A stretch of DNA of 64,000 bases, from the NCBI GenBank assembly GCA_018816865.1, contig JAHIUW010000004.1, forward strand, positions 1 through 64,000, in the 5' to 3' direction. The notes beneath the pieces were generated by a model. That model made no database searches. It worked only from the letters and a program-made list of their open reading frames with translations, and was not told the DNA's origin. This document shows positions 37,721-46,782 of the stretch, one piece after another. The stretch comes from Pseudomonadota bacterium. Its GTDB lineage: Bacteria; Desulfobacterota; Desulfovibrionia; Desulfovibrionales; Desulfovibrionaceae. A program made the position numbers and the translations under genes. The first letter of the stretch is position 1, and each line of letters opens with the position of its first letter.

Positions 37721-38998
37721 TCAGCCGCGCAGCAGCATGAAGTAGCCCAGGCCGAAGGCCATCAACAGCAGGCAGGGCACGGCCAGCCTGCGCCAGGCCA
37801 GGCCGAGATCCACCTTAAAATGCTGGCAGGTCAGCAAAAAGCAGATGTGGATGGGGGAGACCATGACCCCCGTGTACCCGGCAAACTGCCCAAGTACGAG
37901 ATAAGGCATGACCTGGTCCATCATGTCCAACTGGGCCAGCAGCCCGAGCATCAGGGGGAAGGTTGCTCCCACGAAGGCCACATTGATGCCGGAGATCAGG
38001 CCCACGATAAACGGCAGGAGTACGGCCGAGGCGATGAGCGCCACGCTGCCGCCTGCCATGCGCGACAGTTGGGAGACCACGCCCGAGGCCTGCATGAACT
38101 CCTTGAAGATGAAGATGGCTACGATGACGAAAAGCATCTGGCCCAAGTGTTTGGAAAACAAAATCTTACCCAGATCCGAGGTCGACATCCTGTTCTGGAC
38201 AACGGCGCAGAGGATGGCCGCGCCCAGCGCGATGAGCACCCCCCATTCGAAGGCTATCCCCGGCATGAATAGGCCGATGCCCATTTCCAGGCCCACCGCT
38301 CCGCAGATGGCGATCAACAGCGGCAGCCCCATGGACAGGGTGTGGCCCAGGTTCCGCTCGCTGCTGGTCGAAGAGCAGTTCTGGGCGGGAATCTTGACCC
38401 GTCGCAGGACGAAAAACCAGCCCAGCAGGAACATCACCGGAATGGCGGGGAAGGTATAAGCGATGAGCCGATGCAGGGGGATGTCCGCCAGGGATGCCGA
38501 GAGGATGATTCCGGGATACAGGGGCCAGGCCAGCTCCCAGACATGACGGAACCAATAGTTGAGCATCACCTTGTCGGTGTTGTCCAGGCCCATGTCGCGC
38601 GAGACCTCGTCCACCATGGGTGCGGAAAAGACAGCGCCTCCGGGCATGGGCAGCAGCCCGATGAGAGCCGGAAAGAAGACCAGGCGGAGCTTTGGGCTGC
38701 GCAGGTAGCCGGTCAGGGAGTCCATGAGGCGTTTGGACTGACCGGTCTGGGCCAGGGTGCCGGAGAGCAGCATGATCAGGCCCACGATGGCCGACAGGAA
38801 CAGGGTTTTTTCGTTGCTCAGGGCGTCAAAAGTGGCACCGGGCCACTGCCCCAGGGGCAGACCGAAGAACAGGCCGGTCAAAGCGGCTCCCGCCAGGATG
38901 GAGGCGCCCAGGCCGATGCGCAGCCGGATGCCCAGCAGCATGGCAGCGAAGGCCGCAAGGATCTTGATCAGCGGCAAGAGGGAGGCGACGGTGTCCAT
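37721..38998 (-). CDS. DUF401-family membrane transport protein
   Basis: A 425-residue protein with about ten to twelve membrane helices. Distinct stretches are FFPALIGLLPMPGGAVFSAP near residue 108, with helix-breaking Pro/Gly, and the NYWFRHVWELAWPLYPG segment, both typical of DUF401 proteins. A hydrophilic loop near residue 200 separates two halves. They belong to the ion-transporter superfamily of citrate/lactate-type carriers, but substrates are not established. The upstream neighbour is on the same strand about 120 bases away; it is likely its own unit. Confidence 0.8.
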   Translation of the reverse strand: MDTVASLLPLIKILAAFAAMLLGIRLRIGLGASILAGAALTGLFFGLPLGQWPGATFDALSNEKTLFLSAIVGLIMLLSGTLAQTGQSKRLMDSLTGYLRSPKLRLVFFPALIGLLPMPGGAVFSAPMVDEVSRDMGLDNTDKVMLNYWFRHVWELAWPLYPGIILSASLADIPLHRLIAYTFPAIPVMFLLGWFFVLRRVKIPAQNCSSTSSERNLGHTLSMGLPLLIAICGAVGLEMGIGLFMPGIAFEWGVLIALGAAILCAVVQNRMSTSDLGKILFSKHLGQMLFVIVAIFIFKEFMQASGVVSQLSRMAGGSVALIASAVLLPFIVGLISGINVAFVGATFPLMLGLLAQLDMMDQVMPYLVLGQFAGYTGVMVSPIHICFLLTCQHFKVDLGLAWRRLAVPCLLLMAFGLGYFMLLRG

Positions 38999-39118
38999 GG
39001 ATCTGTGCTCCGGTCAGGCTCTCGGCCCCGTTGGATGAGGGGGAAACAATGGTATATCAGCAAGGTGGGCGCAAAATTACACCTTCATGGAACGGGAGGC
39101 AACGCTTTTGCCAGGCCT

Positions 39119-39556
39119 TCAGCGACGGGTGCGTGGGTTCGGGGGGACCAACCACCAGGTGGCGAGCATCAAACCGAAAAAGAGTGCGTAGCTGAAAAGG
39201 AACAAGCCTGCGGGGAGGTCCCAATACAAGAGCTTCTGGGCCCAATAGTCCATGAAGGTGGTCTCGTAGCGTCCGGATTGGCCCGCCAGGCGGCGCAGTT
39301 GATATTCCCACTCGGTCAGCGGGCAGAAGACGCCCAACAGGGATTCGGCCAGGACGACCCCCATGGCCCCAAGGTGCGTCAGGCGCAGGGGGCGTGAACG
39401 GATGAAACCCCAACCCAGGCAGCGACCGAACCAGATCACGGCCAGACCCAGCCCGATGAAGGCCGCGAAGGTCCAATGCAGGGCCAGAATCAGGTCGGCC
39501 AGGAGCAGTGCTGTCTCGGGGGTCATGAAACGATTGTGACTCAAGACCAGGGGCAA
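39119..39556 (-). CDS. DUF2784-family small membrane protein
   Basis: A 145-residue protein with four hydrophobic segments, including LADLILALHWTFAAFIGLGL and a C-terminal LFLFSYALFFGLMLATWWLV. The LTEWEYQLR segment followed by YLLYWDL-like LLYWDLP is characteristic of DUF2784. The TTG at 39556 has GAGG upstream, while the ATG at 39526 lacks a clear site but gives a more usual N terminus. The function is unknown. Confidence 0.75.
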   Translation of the reverse strand: MPLVLSHNRFMTPETALLLADLILALHWTFAAFIGLGLAVIWFGRCLGWGFIRSRPLRLTHLGAMGVVLAESLLGVFCPLTEWEYQLRRLAGQSGRYETTFMDYWAQKLLYWDLPAGLFLFSYALFFGLMLATWWLVPPNPRTRR

Positions 39557-39705
39557 GGCAACCGTTCCTCAATCGCTGGGGAGCGCCTGTCTCTGTCGAG
39601 TTTGGGCCTTGTGAGCCGGTCTCTCTGATCGTGTGGTGTGATGTCCCGCAGCCTCCTTGCTTGCTGGAGATCTCTTGGCTGTCAGGGGGCGCAGAAAAAG
39701 CTTGA

Positions 39706-39717
39706 TTGATTAATCAA
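39706..39717. promoter_or_regulatory. Palindrome upstream of the receiver-like gene
   Basis: TTGATTAATCAA is a perfect 12-bp palindrome 68 bases before the gene at 39785. It resembles FNR/CRP half-sites (TTGAT/ATCAA), but the spacer is two bases rather than four, so it does not fit that consensus. Confidence 0.3.
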
Positions 39718-39784
39718 CCAGTTTTATCTTGAATGCAGCAACGGGGATTGAATCTCTGACAACGATAGTAAGGATCTTACCGAT

Positions 39785-40207
39785 ATGAAAAATGAAATTA
39801 CTGTTCTTGTGGTTGAGGACGGCACGGCTGCGGGGCCCAAGGCATCGACCATGCTGCGCGGTGCAGGCATGCAGGTCCAGGTGGTTGATTCCTGCGGACA
39901 GGCCATGAACAAGATGCTGGAATACATGGATCTGATCGTGGTTGATTCCCGCGTTCAGGGTTGCACAGGCAAGACCCTGGAGATGATCAAGAGCCGGATC
40001 ACCACGACCCGTGTGGTCGTCGTCTGTCCAGAAAGTGAGTTGAGCGCCGTTCGCCTGGGAGGTCGGGTGCGGGCGGATGCTTACGTTTCACTGGGCTGTG
40101 GCGGGGTTGAATTTGGCCTGACCATGCAGTCCGTCTACGCTGGAAGTGCCCGGGCCGTATGGGTCGGGGCGAAAACTCCGCGCCGCAGGTTTTTCACGGC
40201 CGCATAA
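39785..40207 (+). CDS. Receiver-like protein, divergent
   Basis: A 140-residue protein that resembles a response-regulator receiver. It has an acidic residue in VLVVEDGTAAG and a plausible phospho-acceptor in LIVVDSRVQGCTG, but the usual Thr/Ser and Lys positions are weak (VVVCPESELSAVRL, then ADAYVSLGCGG). No output domain follows; the C terminus is basic (KTPRRRFF). It may be a degenerate receiver acting by binding. A GC-rich hairpin follows. Confidence 0.65.
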   Translation: MKNEITVLVVEDGTAAGPKASTMLRGAGMQVQVVDSCGQAMNKMLEYMDLIVVDSRVQGCTGKTLEMIKSRITTTRVVVVCPESELSAVRLGGRVRADAYVSLGCGGVEFGLTMQSVYAGSARAVWVGAKTPRRRFFTAA

Positions 40208-40559
40208 ATTCACCTCCTCCAACCGACCGACCAACGGGAGAGGAAGGCCCGGGGTGTTACGCGACGTCCCGGGCCTTCCCGCGTTTGATGGGCAGCTGAT
40301 GAAGCAAGTCGTTGCGTCGAGGCACTTGTCGATAGGCCTTTGCTTGCCGGAACGGGAGCGTTGCGCTCACCCCGGTGGGGGCGGCAAGGCGCAATCATGG
40401 GACAGGAGCAACTCCCGGGGCTGGTTCCGGGGGGCCTTCATACCGCCAGAGCTTGGTGTGGGAGCGATGCAGGAGATGATCTTTGCCCGTGTGGCCCGGC
40501 GGGCGGTTTGAGCCGGTTGTCCGCCTTGCGGGGGTGGTGCTGCGTCCAGGAACAGTGCT
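40208..40559. other. Intergenic region with hairpin
   Basis: About 350 bases. A 12-bp stem, GGAAGGCCCGGG (40242-40253) with CCCGGGCCTTCC (40268-40279), follows the receiver-like gene but has only a short T run, so it is at best a weak terminator. No gene is supported in the remainder. Confidence 0.4.
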
Positions 40560-41091
40560 ATGGAACGGATACGGGAATTGCACAACAGGCCTGGAGGTAT
40601 GCAGGAGATGGAAGGGAAGAAGACGCTCTGGAAGCCAGCCTATCTGCTGGAGATCGACGAGATTGACGATCAGCACAAGCGGTTTTTCGAGCTGTGCATG
40701 GAGCAGTCCCAACTGTGCGAACGGGCCAGGAAGGGCGAGGCCATCACCATTCGGCACATCATCCGGGCCATGTTCGCCCTGCGTAACTATGCATTCTACC
40801 ATTTTCACACCGAGGAGGCCCTGCTCGTCAAGTATCGCTTTCCGGATGTCTACGGCCACATTCGCCTGCACGACACATTCCTGCGCAAGCTGATGGAATT
40901 TTCAGATGAGCTGGAGGGCTATGTCGGAGTGCAGGACACCGAGGCCAACGCGCTCTTTCTTGTGCTGTCCGATCGTCTTCTCGGACTATGCGGCTGACTG
41001 GTGGGGGGAGCATATCCTTGCGGTGGACAAGCAGTATGCGCAGCACCTCCGGGGTTGCAAGGGGCGTGCTCCAGGCAAGGAGTGTTCTTGA
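40560..41091 (+). pseudogene. Bacteriohemerythrin interrupted by a frameshift
   Basis: The reading frame 40560-40997 encodes a hemerythrin fold with iron ligands in DDQHKRFFELC, HFHTEEALL and HIRLHDTFLRKL. It then stops before the last helix. The next frame, from about 40965 to 41091, continues with ADWWGEHILAVDKQY, which is the conserved last motif with the final His and Asp ligands. One extra base between about 40950 and 40980 would explain this. Without it the protein lacks two of the iron ligands. Hemerythrins bind O2 and are common in sulfate reducers. It may be a genuine lesion or a sequencing error. Confidence 0.75.
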
Positions 41092-41169
41092 CCGCCTGGG
41101 GGCGGACAGGTAGCTAAGACGCCCTTCCGGCATACGCCTGGAGGGTGTTTGTAAAAGAAGAGAGTGGGC

Positions 41170-42336
41170 ATGAATACCTGGGATGTCATCGTCATTGGGG
41201 CCGGAGCTGCGGGCCTGTTCTTTGCCGGACACGCTGCGGGGCGAGGGCGCTCCGTGCTTGTGCTCGACCCCGGGGCCAAGCCCGCCCGCAAGGTGCGCAT
41301 CTCCGGTGGCGGGCGTTGCAATTTTACCAATCTGGATATGGATGCCGGACGGTTTGTCTGTGGCAATCCGCATTTTGTGAAATCCGCCCTGGCGTGTTTC
41401 ACGCCTTGGGACATGGTGGAGTTTCTGGGGACGCATGGCCTGACTTACGAGGAAAAGGCCCTGGGACAACTGTTCTGCGCCGAGGGGGCGGGGGCCGTGG
41501 CTCGCGCCCTGGAGAGGTTCGCCACAGGGGCCGGGGCAAACCTCAGGCTTGGCGAGGCGGCCGTGGAGGTCCAGCGGGAGGAGGGTGCCTTTGGCGTGAC
41601 CACGGGACAGGGCCGTTACCGGGCCAATTCCCTGGTCGTGGCCACAGGCGGTCCTTCCTGGCCCGGGGTGGGGGCCACCTGGTTTGGTTACGACGTGGCC
41701 CGGCAGTTTGACCTGCGGGTGGAACCGCCGCGGCCCGCGCTGGTGCCGCTTGTCTGCGGCCAATGGAGCTACGTCGATCTGGCGGGTTTGTCATTGCCCG
41801 TGCGTGTCTCCTGCGCCGAAACGGTCATTGCCGACGATCTGCTGTTCACGCACAAGGGGCTGTCCGGCCCGGCCATCCTGCGTATCTCCATGCATTGGAA
41901 AAAGGGCGAGTTCCTGGTCCTTGATCTGCTTCCCGGGTTGAACATGGCCGCGCTTATCGACGCTGCCCGTCAGGAGACCGGCAAGACCCTGGTTCGCAAA
42001 TTGTTGGCCAGGCACTTCCCGTCCCGGCTGGCAGAGCGGTTGGGAGGTCAGGCAGGGGGGCTGGCCGTGGCTGAACTGGACCGTGAGGCCATGGATTCGC
42101 TGGTCTCGCGTGTGCATCAATGGCAGGTGATGCCCACCCGCAGCGAGGGCTGGGAAAGGGCCGAAGTCGCGGCCGGCGGCGTGGATACCCGTGCCTTTTC
42201 GTCCAAGACCATGGAGGCCAACGGTTTGCCGGGGCTGTATTTCATCGGCGAGGTCCTGGACGTGACCGGCGAACTCGGGGGCTACAATCTCCATTGGGCC
42301 TGGGCCTCGGCCCATGCCGCTGCTCAGGCCGTCTGA
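41170..42336 (+). CDS. FAD-dependent oxidoreductase of the HI0933/YhiN family
   Basis: A 388-residue flavoprotein. The FAD site is clear at the N terminus: WDVIVIGAGAAGLFFA, then RKVRISGGGRCNFTN, which is the family hallmark. A second FAD contact lies near the end (LPGLYFIGEVLDVTGELGGY). The physiological reaction of these proteins is poorly known; some reduce unsaturated bile acids. ATG 41170 is preferred to the GTG at 41164. It is 78 bases after the broken hemerythrin and probably independent. Confidence 0.88.
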   Translation: MNTWDVIVIGAGAAGLFFAGHAAGRGRSVLVLDPGAKPARKVRISGGGRCNFTNLDMDAGRFVCGNPHFVKSALACFTPWDMVEFLGTHGLTYEEKALGQLFCAEGAGAVARALERFATGAGANLRLGEAAVEVQREEGAFGVTTGQGRYRANSLVVATGGPSWPGVGATWFGYDVARQFDLRVEPPRPALVPLVCGQWSYVDLAGLSLPVRVSCAETVIADDLLFTHKGLSGPAILRISMHWKKGEFLVLDLLPGLNMAALIDAARQETGKTLVRKLLARHFPSRLAERLGGQAGGLAVAELDREAMDSLVSRVHQWQVMPTRSEGWERAEVAAGGVDTRAFSSKTMEANGLPGLYFIGEVLDVTGELGGYNLHWAWASAHAAAQAV

Positions 42337-42472
42337 TCCCTGCGCTGGCGCAGCCGTTCTGAGCCTGTGCAGGGAATATCCTTCCCGATCAGGACGTGTC
42401 CGGGACGTATTCGCCACTTGGTGGGGGGCGGGGCGTGCCCCTTGCCCTTGCAACCGAAAGCTCTCTCCTTGG

Positions 42473-42513
42473 CAAAAAAACAGGCCGTTCCCCGGTAATG
42501 GGGAACGGCCTGT
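42473..42513 (-). terminator. Rho-independent terminator of the cyclophilin gene
   Basis: A 14-bp perfect stem (42480-42493 with 42500-42513) closes on six bases and on the minus strand is followed by seven T. Its core CCGTTCCCC/GGGGAACGG equals that of the glgP terminator. Confidence 0.95.
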
Positions 42514-42535
42514 TGCAGCTGTATCTGGTGCGCTC

Positions 42536-43048
42536 CTACCACTCGAAGGGGCGGATGGAGTTGATGTAGATCGGGTCCACGGGGACGTCGTCATGGAAGC
42601 CCATGGTCTTGGTGCGGACCTTGCGGATTTTGTCCACAGCTTCCATGCCTTCGACGACCTTGCCGAAGACGCAGTAGCCCCAACCCGCCTCGTTTTCGGC
42701 CTTGAAGTTCAAAAAGTCGTTGTCTTCGACGTTGATGAAGAACTGGGCCGTGGCCGAATGGGGCTCCATGGTGCGGGCCATGGCCAGGGTGCCGCGCTCG
42801 TTCTTCAGACCATTGTTGGCCTCGTTTTTGACGGGCGCGCCGCAGGGCTTTTCCTTCATCATGCCGTTGAAGCCGCCGCCCTGGATCATGAAGGTGGGGA
42901 TCACGCGGTGGAAGATGGTGCCGTCGTAATGTTCCTCTTCCACATATTTCAGAAAATTCTTCACGGTCTCGGGGGCCTTGTCTGCGTAGAGTTCGATGAC
43001 GACTTCGCCCATGGCGGTCTCCATCATGACCATCGGATGCTCGGACAT
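42536..43048 (-). CDS. Peptidyl-prolyl cis-trans isomerase, cyclophilin type
   Basis: A 170-residue cytoplasmic isomerase (PpiB size). The catalytic core is present: HYDGTIFHRVIPTFMIQGGGF, then GTLAMARTMEPHSATAQFFI, with the substrate-pocket residues of the family. ATG 43048 follows GGAGAG with six bases between. It is upstream of a strong terminator and downstream of the glycosyltransferase gene, with a 94-base gap. Confidence 0.95.
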   Translation of the reverse strand: MSEHPMVMMETAMGEVVIELYADKAPETVKNFLKYVEEEHYDGTIFHRVIPTFMIQGGGFNGMMKEKPCGAPVKNEANNGLKNERGTLAMARTMEPHSATAQFFINVEDNDFLNFKAENEAGWGYCVFGKVVEGMEAVDKIRKVRTKTMGFHDDVPVDPIYINSIRPFEW

Positions 43049-43142
43049 ATTGTTCTCTCCTGGGATTTGGTTTTGGGTCCCCCGGCTATAGGCCAAAATA
43101 GGCCAAAGGCCAAGAGCCGAAGTCCGGGGAAGGCCGCGAGCC

Positions 43143-44138
43143 CTAGCCGAGCGGCGGAGTTGTCGCGGATAGGCGGATGTAGGCCTTGCGCAGGTCGTGA
43201 AAGGGGATGTTTTCGGCCAGATGCAGGTACAACAGCTTGAGCACGCCCTCGTGAATCTCCGGTGCGAGCGCCAGTCTCCGGCCAGGGACCCCGGCAGGCT
43301 GGGCCCGGAGCCAGTCCGAGTATTCCCGGGCGCGGTGCGAGGCGCGGTGCCCCGCGTCGATCTTGGCGAGGCCGCATTTTCCGGCCTGATCGCAGGGGCC
43401 GTCCAGGGCCAGGAGCCGTTGTGCCTGTTTGATCAGGGCGTCCATGTCGTCCACCGGATAGGTGAACAGGTCCTCGCCCGGGGTGAACAGCTCCTCCTGC
43501 CCATGGCCGACCACCGGGGTCAGCAGGCAGGCTCCCGTGCCCAGGGCCTCGAAGACCCTGAAGTTCAGGTCCCCGCGTTCGCAGTAGTTGAGCACGACCC
43601 TGGCCTTGGGGAAGAGCTCGCGAAAATTGCCCGAGGTCACGTGCAGGGTCGGGAAACGGCGTTTGAGCTCCTTCAGGAAGGTGTGACGGATGGGCGTGGT
43701 TTCGCGGTTCACGGTCCCAGCGAAGAGCAGGTCCCATTCTTTTTCCACATCCCGGGGGCGCATGTTGTCGGGGGCCCAGGGGGGTAGCCATTTCAGACGG
43801 TCGTCCGGGAGGTGGTGGCCTCTGAAGCTGGGCAGGTGATCTTTGAGGCTCACGGAGCAGAGGTCGAAGGCCTGGGCGTAGATCTGGTGCCAGGAATGGA
43901 TGTGGGAGTCCACGCTGTGAAAGACCGTGAGACAGGGCCAGGCCTCGATGCCCGCCAGGATGGGCGGCAGGCTGGAATCACCCAGGATCACGGCATCGGG
44001 CGCACCGCCGCAGCGGGCCATGACCTCGCCCCAGGTGACCATCTCGGGCACATGCCGTTTGATGCTGGTGATTTCCCAACCCAGAGGGGCCATTTCGTTG
44101 GCGAAATAGGAATTTCCGATCCAGCAGACTTTGTTCAT
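43143..44138 (-). CDS. Glycosyltransferase-like protein (CgeB/group 1 type)
   Basis: A 331-residue protein with the two-lobed fold of GT4-type transferases. The C-terminal lobe has WDLLFAGTVNRE, the VVLNYCERGDLNFRVFEALG sugar-nucleotide segment and GACLLTPVVGHGQEELF. The N-terminal lobe is short. Such proteins are often linked to flagellar or surface glycans in Desulfovibrio, but no related genes are near. ATG 44138 is chosen because GGAGG is five bases upstream; ATG 44141 is too close to it. Confidence 0.8.
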   Translation of the reverse strand: MNKVCWIGNSYFANEMAPLGWEITSIKRHVPEMVTWGEVMARCGGAPDAVILGDSSLPPILAGIEAWPCLTVFHSVDSHIHSWHQIYAQAFDLCSVSLKDHLPSFRGHHLPDDRLKWLPPWAPDNMRPRDVEKEWDLLFAGTVNRETTPIRHTFLKELKRRFPTLHVTSGNFRELFPKARVVLNYCERGDLNFRVFEALGTGACLLTPVVGHGQEELFTPGEDLFTYPVDDMDALIKQAQRLLALDGPCDQAGKCGLAKIDAGHRASHRAREYSDWLRAQPAGVPGRRLALAPEIHEGVLKLLYLHLAENIPFHDLRKAYIRLSATTPPLG

Positions 44139-44348
44139 CATGGCCTCCGCGCGCACGGTAGCGCAATTCATGCCCGGGGTGAAGAGGGGCACGCGGGGTC
44201 ATGCTGGGGGACCCTGGCGGGGGGCTGAGTCAGGCACCACGCCGAGGGGTGTGGCCGAGGGTTGCGGACAAGGGTTGAGGCCAAGGCCCAAAGAGGATAT
44301 GCACTCCCCGACGAGGGAGATTCCCCGCACCAAGAGAAGGAGAGCCGC

Positions 44349-44876
44349 ATGAGTAAGATACAAGTGACCCCTTTGACGACTCAGCCCGAATTCGAGTTGA
44401 TGTATTTCCTTGAGGTCTGTGGCGAAAGCCGCATCGAGCATGACCTGATGGAAAAACTTGAGGCCGCCTGGCAGGATTGGAGGGACCGTGTGCACGCCTT
44501 CAAGCTGACACCGTCCACGTCCAAGAATGATGATGGCTTTCTGTTGGTCTATTTGAGCGAAGGCGTCGAAGACGCCGTGGAATTGGCCTGGCAGGAGTCT
44601 CCCGACGCGGGCATGTTCTTCCATAACTTGGCCATTACCTTGGTCATGAGCGCCGCGAGCAGCCTGATTCCCGAGATGGCCGAAGGCTGTGCGCCGTTGC
44701 CCCGGCCCGGCCAGGAAGTGCTGGAGGTTTTCGAGCAGATGGAGCTGGAGTGGAATCCGGCCATCGGCTCCCTGAACCGCCAGTACGCCGTCTACACCCC
44801 CATGCCCTATCGCGGCGGATGTGAGGTCTGCATGCAGTCCGATACCTGCCCCAATTCGACTCTCAGAGGTGAGTAG
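44349..44876 (+). CDS. Hypothetical protein with C-terminal Cys pair
   Basis: A 175-residue protein. The ATG at 44349 follows GGAG with a normal spacer. The N-terminal half is mixed alpha/beta and acidic. The C terminus holds GGCEVCMQSDTCPNS, a Cys-x2-Cys-x5-Cys group that may bind a metal. The next gene starts two bases after its stop, so the two are coupled. I do not recognise a family. Confidence 0.65.
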   Translation: MSKIQVTPLTTQPEFELMYFLEVCGESRIEHDLMEKLEAAWQDWRDRVHAFKLTPSTSKNDDGFLLVYLSEGVEDAVELAWQESPDAGMFFHNLAITLVMSAASSLIPEMAEGCAPLPRPGQEVLEVFEQMELEWNPAIGSLNRQYAVYTPMPYRGGCEVCMQSDTCPNSTLRGE

Positions 44877-44878
44877 CC

Positions 44879-45346
44879 ATGACCATGCCCGAACAGTCCT
44901 TGCGTGAACACGTCCGGAGCGTGGTGCTGGAGCGGTTGGACCAGGATGCGGACAGGCGGACCGAGGCCTTGACCGAGTTCTTCGGCGTGACCATGGGCGG
45001 GGCTGATTCCGTGCCCATGGAACGGCTGGCTGATCTGGTGCCCCCGCTGATGTCCAAGCTGTACTTGCGGTGGGTGAATATGTTCGTGGAGCGGTTTTTC
45101 GAGACCGTGCCCATGGAGCAGATCGAGTTGCTGTGCGATGGCAGCGCGGAGAACAACGCGGCCATTCTGTTGGTCTATCTGATGTTTCTGGAATCCAAGC
45201 GGATGGAGGAGCAGATCGACAAGGATTTGAAGGACTACGGTCAGGAGATGGCCGGGGCCGGAGACTCGGGCGATCTGGCCGCCAACTATATTCGGGCCAA
45301 GATGGCCCAGCTGGGTAAGACCCTCAGGAAACAGGGCGACAACTGA
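44879..45346 (+). CDS. Hypothetical helical protein
   Basis: A 155-residue, mostly helical and acidic protein (LVPPLMSKLYLRWVNMFVER near residue 50, YLMFLESKRMEEQIDKDLKD near 100). No signal peptide or motif is seen. It is cotranscribed with the gene just upstream and is followed by a hairpin terminator. The function is unknown. Confidence 0.65.
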   Translation: MTMPEQSLREHVRSVVLERLDQDADRRTEALTEFFGVTMGGADSVPMERLADLVPPLMSKLYLRWVNMFVERFFETVPMEQIELLCDGSAENNAAILLVYLMFLESKRMEEQIDKDLKDYGQEMAGAGDSGDLAANYIRAKMAQLGKTLRKQGDN

Positions 45347-45385
45347 TCGCCCTTGACCGCTGGCTCTTCGTTGCGATGCAATGCA

Positions 45386-45420
45386 AAAGCCCGCTTGGCT
45401 ATGTGCCGGGCGGGCTTTGT
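45386..45420. terminator. Terminator hairpin between convergent genes
   Basis: AAAGCCCGC (45386-45394) pairs with GCGGGCTTT (45410-45418). It lies between convergent genes and may serve both, although T runs on each side are short. Confidence 0.7.
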
Positions 45421-45440
45421 TATGCGCAGCAAGGATGTGG

Positions 45441-45710
45441 CTACCAGCGGCGCGGGGGGCGGGGTTCGCGGGGTTTGGCCTCGCTGATGCGCAGGGTGCG
45501 GCCGCCGAACTCCGTGCCTTCCAGGGCCTCAATGGCCTTCTGGGCATCGGGCTCTTCCATTTCCACAAAGCCGAAACCGCGGGGACGACCTGTTTCGCGG
45601 TCTTCGACGAGCTTGACGGCGGAGATTGTGCCGAATGCTCCGAACAAGTTCCTGATTTCTTCTTCCGTTGCGCTCCAGGGCAGGTTGCCGACATAGATGG
45701 ACTTGACCAT
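45441..45710 (-). CDS. RNA-binding protein with a single RRM domain
   Basis: An 89-residue glycine-poor RRM protein. RNP2 is IYVGNLPW at residues 5-12 and RNP1 is RGFGFVEM at residues 44-51. It ends in an Arg/Pro-rich tail (EPRPPRRW). Such proteins resemble the cold-responsive Rbp proteins of cyanobacteria and are common in sulfate reducers. AAGGAG lies about seven bases before the ATG. Confidence 0.95.
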   Translation of the reverse strand: MVKSIYVGNLPWSATEEEIRNLFGAFGTISAVKLVEDRETGRPRGFGFVEMEEPDAQKAIEALEGTEFGGRTLRISEAKPREPRPPRRW

Positions 45711-45789
45711 GGTGGAAAACTCCTTGAAAATGAAAAACATTTCACCACTTGATCTGATCGTGCACCATGCACGAGATGAATTGTCCAGT

Positions 45790-45818
45790 ACAATGGGATA
45801 TCTATACAATGCTGTCAA
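45790..45818 (-). promoter_or_regulatory. Candidate promoter of the RRM gene
   Basis: On the minus strand TTGACA (45818-45813) is followed by 17 bases and then CATTGT (45795-45790). The -35 is perfect and the -10 poor. It would give an untranslated leader of about 70-75 bases, as seen for some cold-shock genes. Confidence 0.4.
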
Positions 45819-45930
45819 TGGGTGCTGAAGAAGTTGCGTCAGTTTTTCACGGTCTTCACTACTGTCTGGCAGGAGATGACATGCCTCTTGTGCATGACTC
45901 TGCGCTGAGATGCGAGCCACTGGAGGGCTG

Positions 45931-46782
45931 ATGCCTGGTTTACCGTTTCCGTTTGCCATGGTCATCAGGCCGCGTTGTGTTTTTGATTCTCTTGGGGGGC
46001 TGTTTTTCAGGGCAGTTGTCATTGCGGTTGTGTTGCTGGCCCATGCCTCGTTTCAGGTCTGCCATGCCGCAGCGCCGACGCAAGGTGCCGGGCCTGCCCC
46101 TGTGCATCAGGTCAGGGAGGTCTATCGTCTGCCGCATGAGCCGGGTGCCTTTACCCAGGGATTGTTTTTTGTCCATGGTCGGCTGTTCGAAACCACCGGA
46201 CGGCATGGACAATCACGGCTGATGGAATTGAACCCGCAGACGGGCCGGGTACTGCGGTCCCGCTTTCTGCCTGCCCAGTATTTCGGTGAAGGGGCGGTCG
46301 CCGTGGGCCAGAGGATCATCTGGTTGACATGGACCAGTCAACAGGCGTTTGTGTTCGACTTGGAGACCTTCGAGCCTGTGGGAGAATATCCCTATCAGGG
46401 CGAGGGCTGGGGGCTGACCTTTGACGGGGCACGGTTGATCATGAGCGACGGGGGCAGCAGCCTTGTCCTGCGCGATCCCCAGAGCTTCGAGCCCCTGGGG
46501 AGTGTGCAGGTGACGGACGGCGGCGTTGCCGTGGACTTGCTCAATGAACTGGAATGGGCAGCTGGGTTCGTCTACGCCAATGTCTGGCGGGAGTCGCGCA
46601 TCGCCGTCATCGACCCGGGCACAGGTTCCGTCGTGTGCTGGCTGGACCTGGAGCCCGTCGTGCCCTTGGTGCTTGATCCCTCTGCGGTGGCCAACGGTAT
46701 CGCCTTTGATGAGCGTAACGACTGCCTGCTGATCACCGGCAAGCTTTGGCCGGAGATGATCTGCGTGCAACCCCTGCCCTGA
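45931..46782 (+). CDS. Glutamine cyclotransferase-like exported protein
   Basis: A 283-residue protein with an N-terminal membrane or signal segment (AVVIAVVLLAHASFQVCHA). The mature part is a five-bladed propeller of the plant-type glutaminyl cyclase family: HEPGAFTQGLFFVHGRLFET, GEGWGLTFDGARLIMSDG and ELEWAAGFVYANVW. Such enzymes turn N-terminal Gln into pyroglutamate, but bacterial roles are little known. The ATG at 45931 follows GGAGG with a four-base spacer, giving this start a good site. Confidence 0.82.
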   Translation: MPGLPFPFAMVIRPRCVFDSLGGLFFRAVVIAVVLLAHASFQVCHAAAPTQGAGPAPVHQVREVYRLPHEPGAFTQGLFFVHGRLFETTGRHGQSRLMELNPQTGRVLRSRFLPAQYFGEGAVAVGQRIIWLTWTSQQAFVFDLETFEPVGEYPYQGEGWGLTFDGARLIMSDGGSSLVLRDPQSFEPLGSVQVTDGGVAVDLLNELEWAAGFVYANVWRESRIAVIDPGTGSVVCWLDLEPVVPLVLDPSAVANGIAFDERNDCLLITGKLWPEMICVQPLP

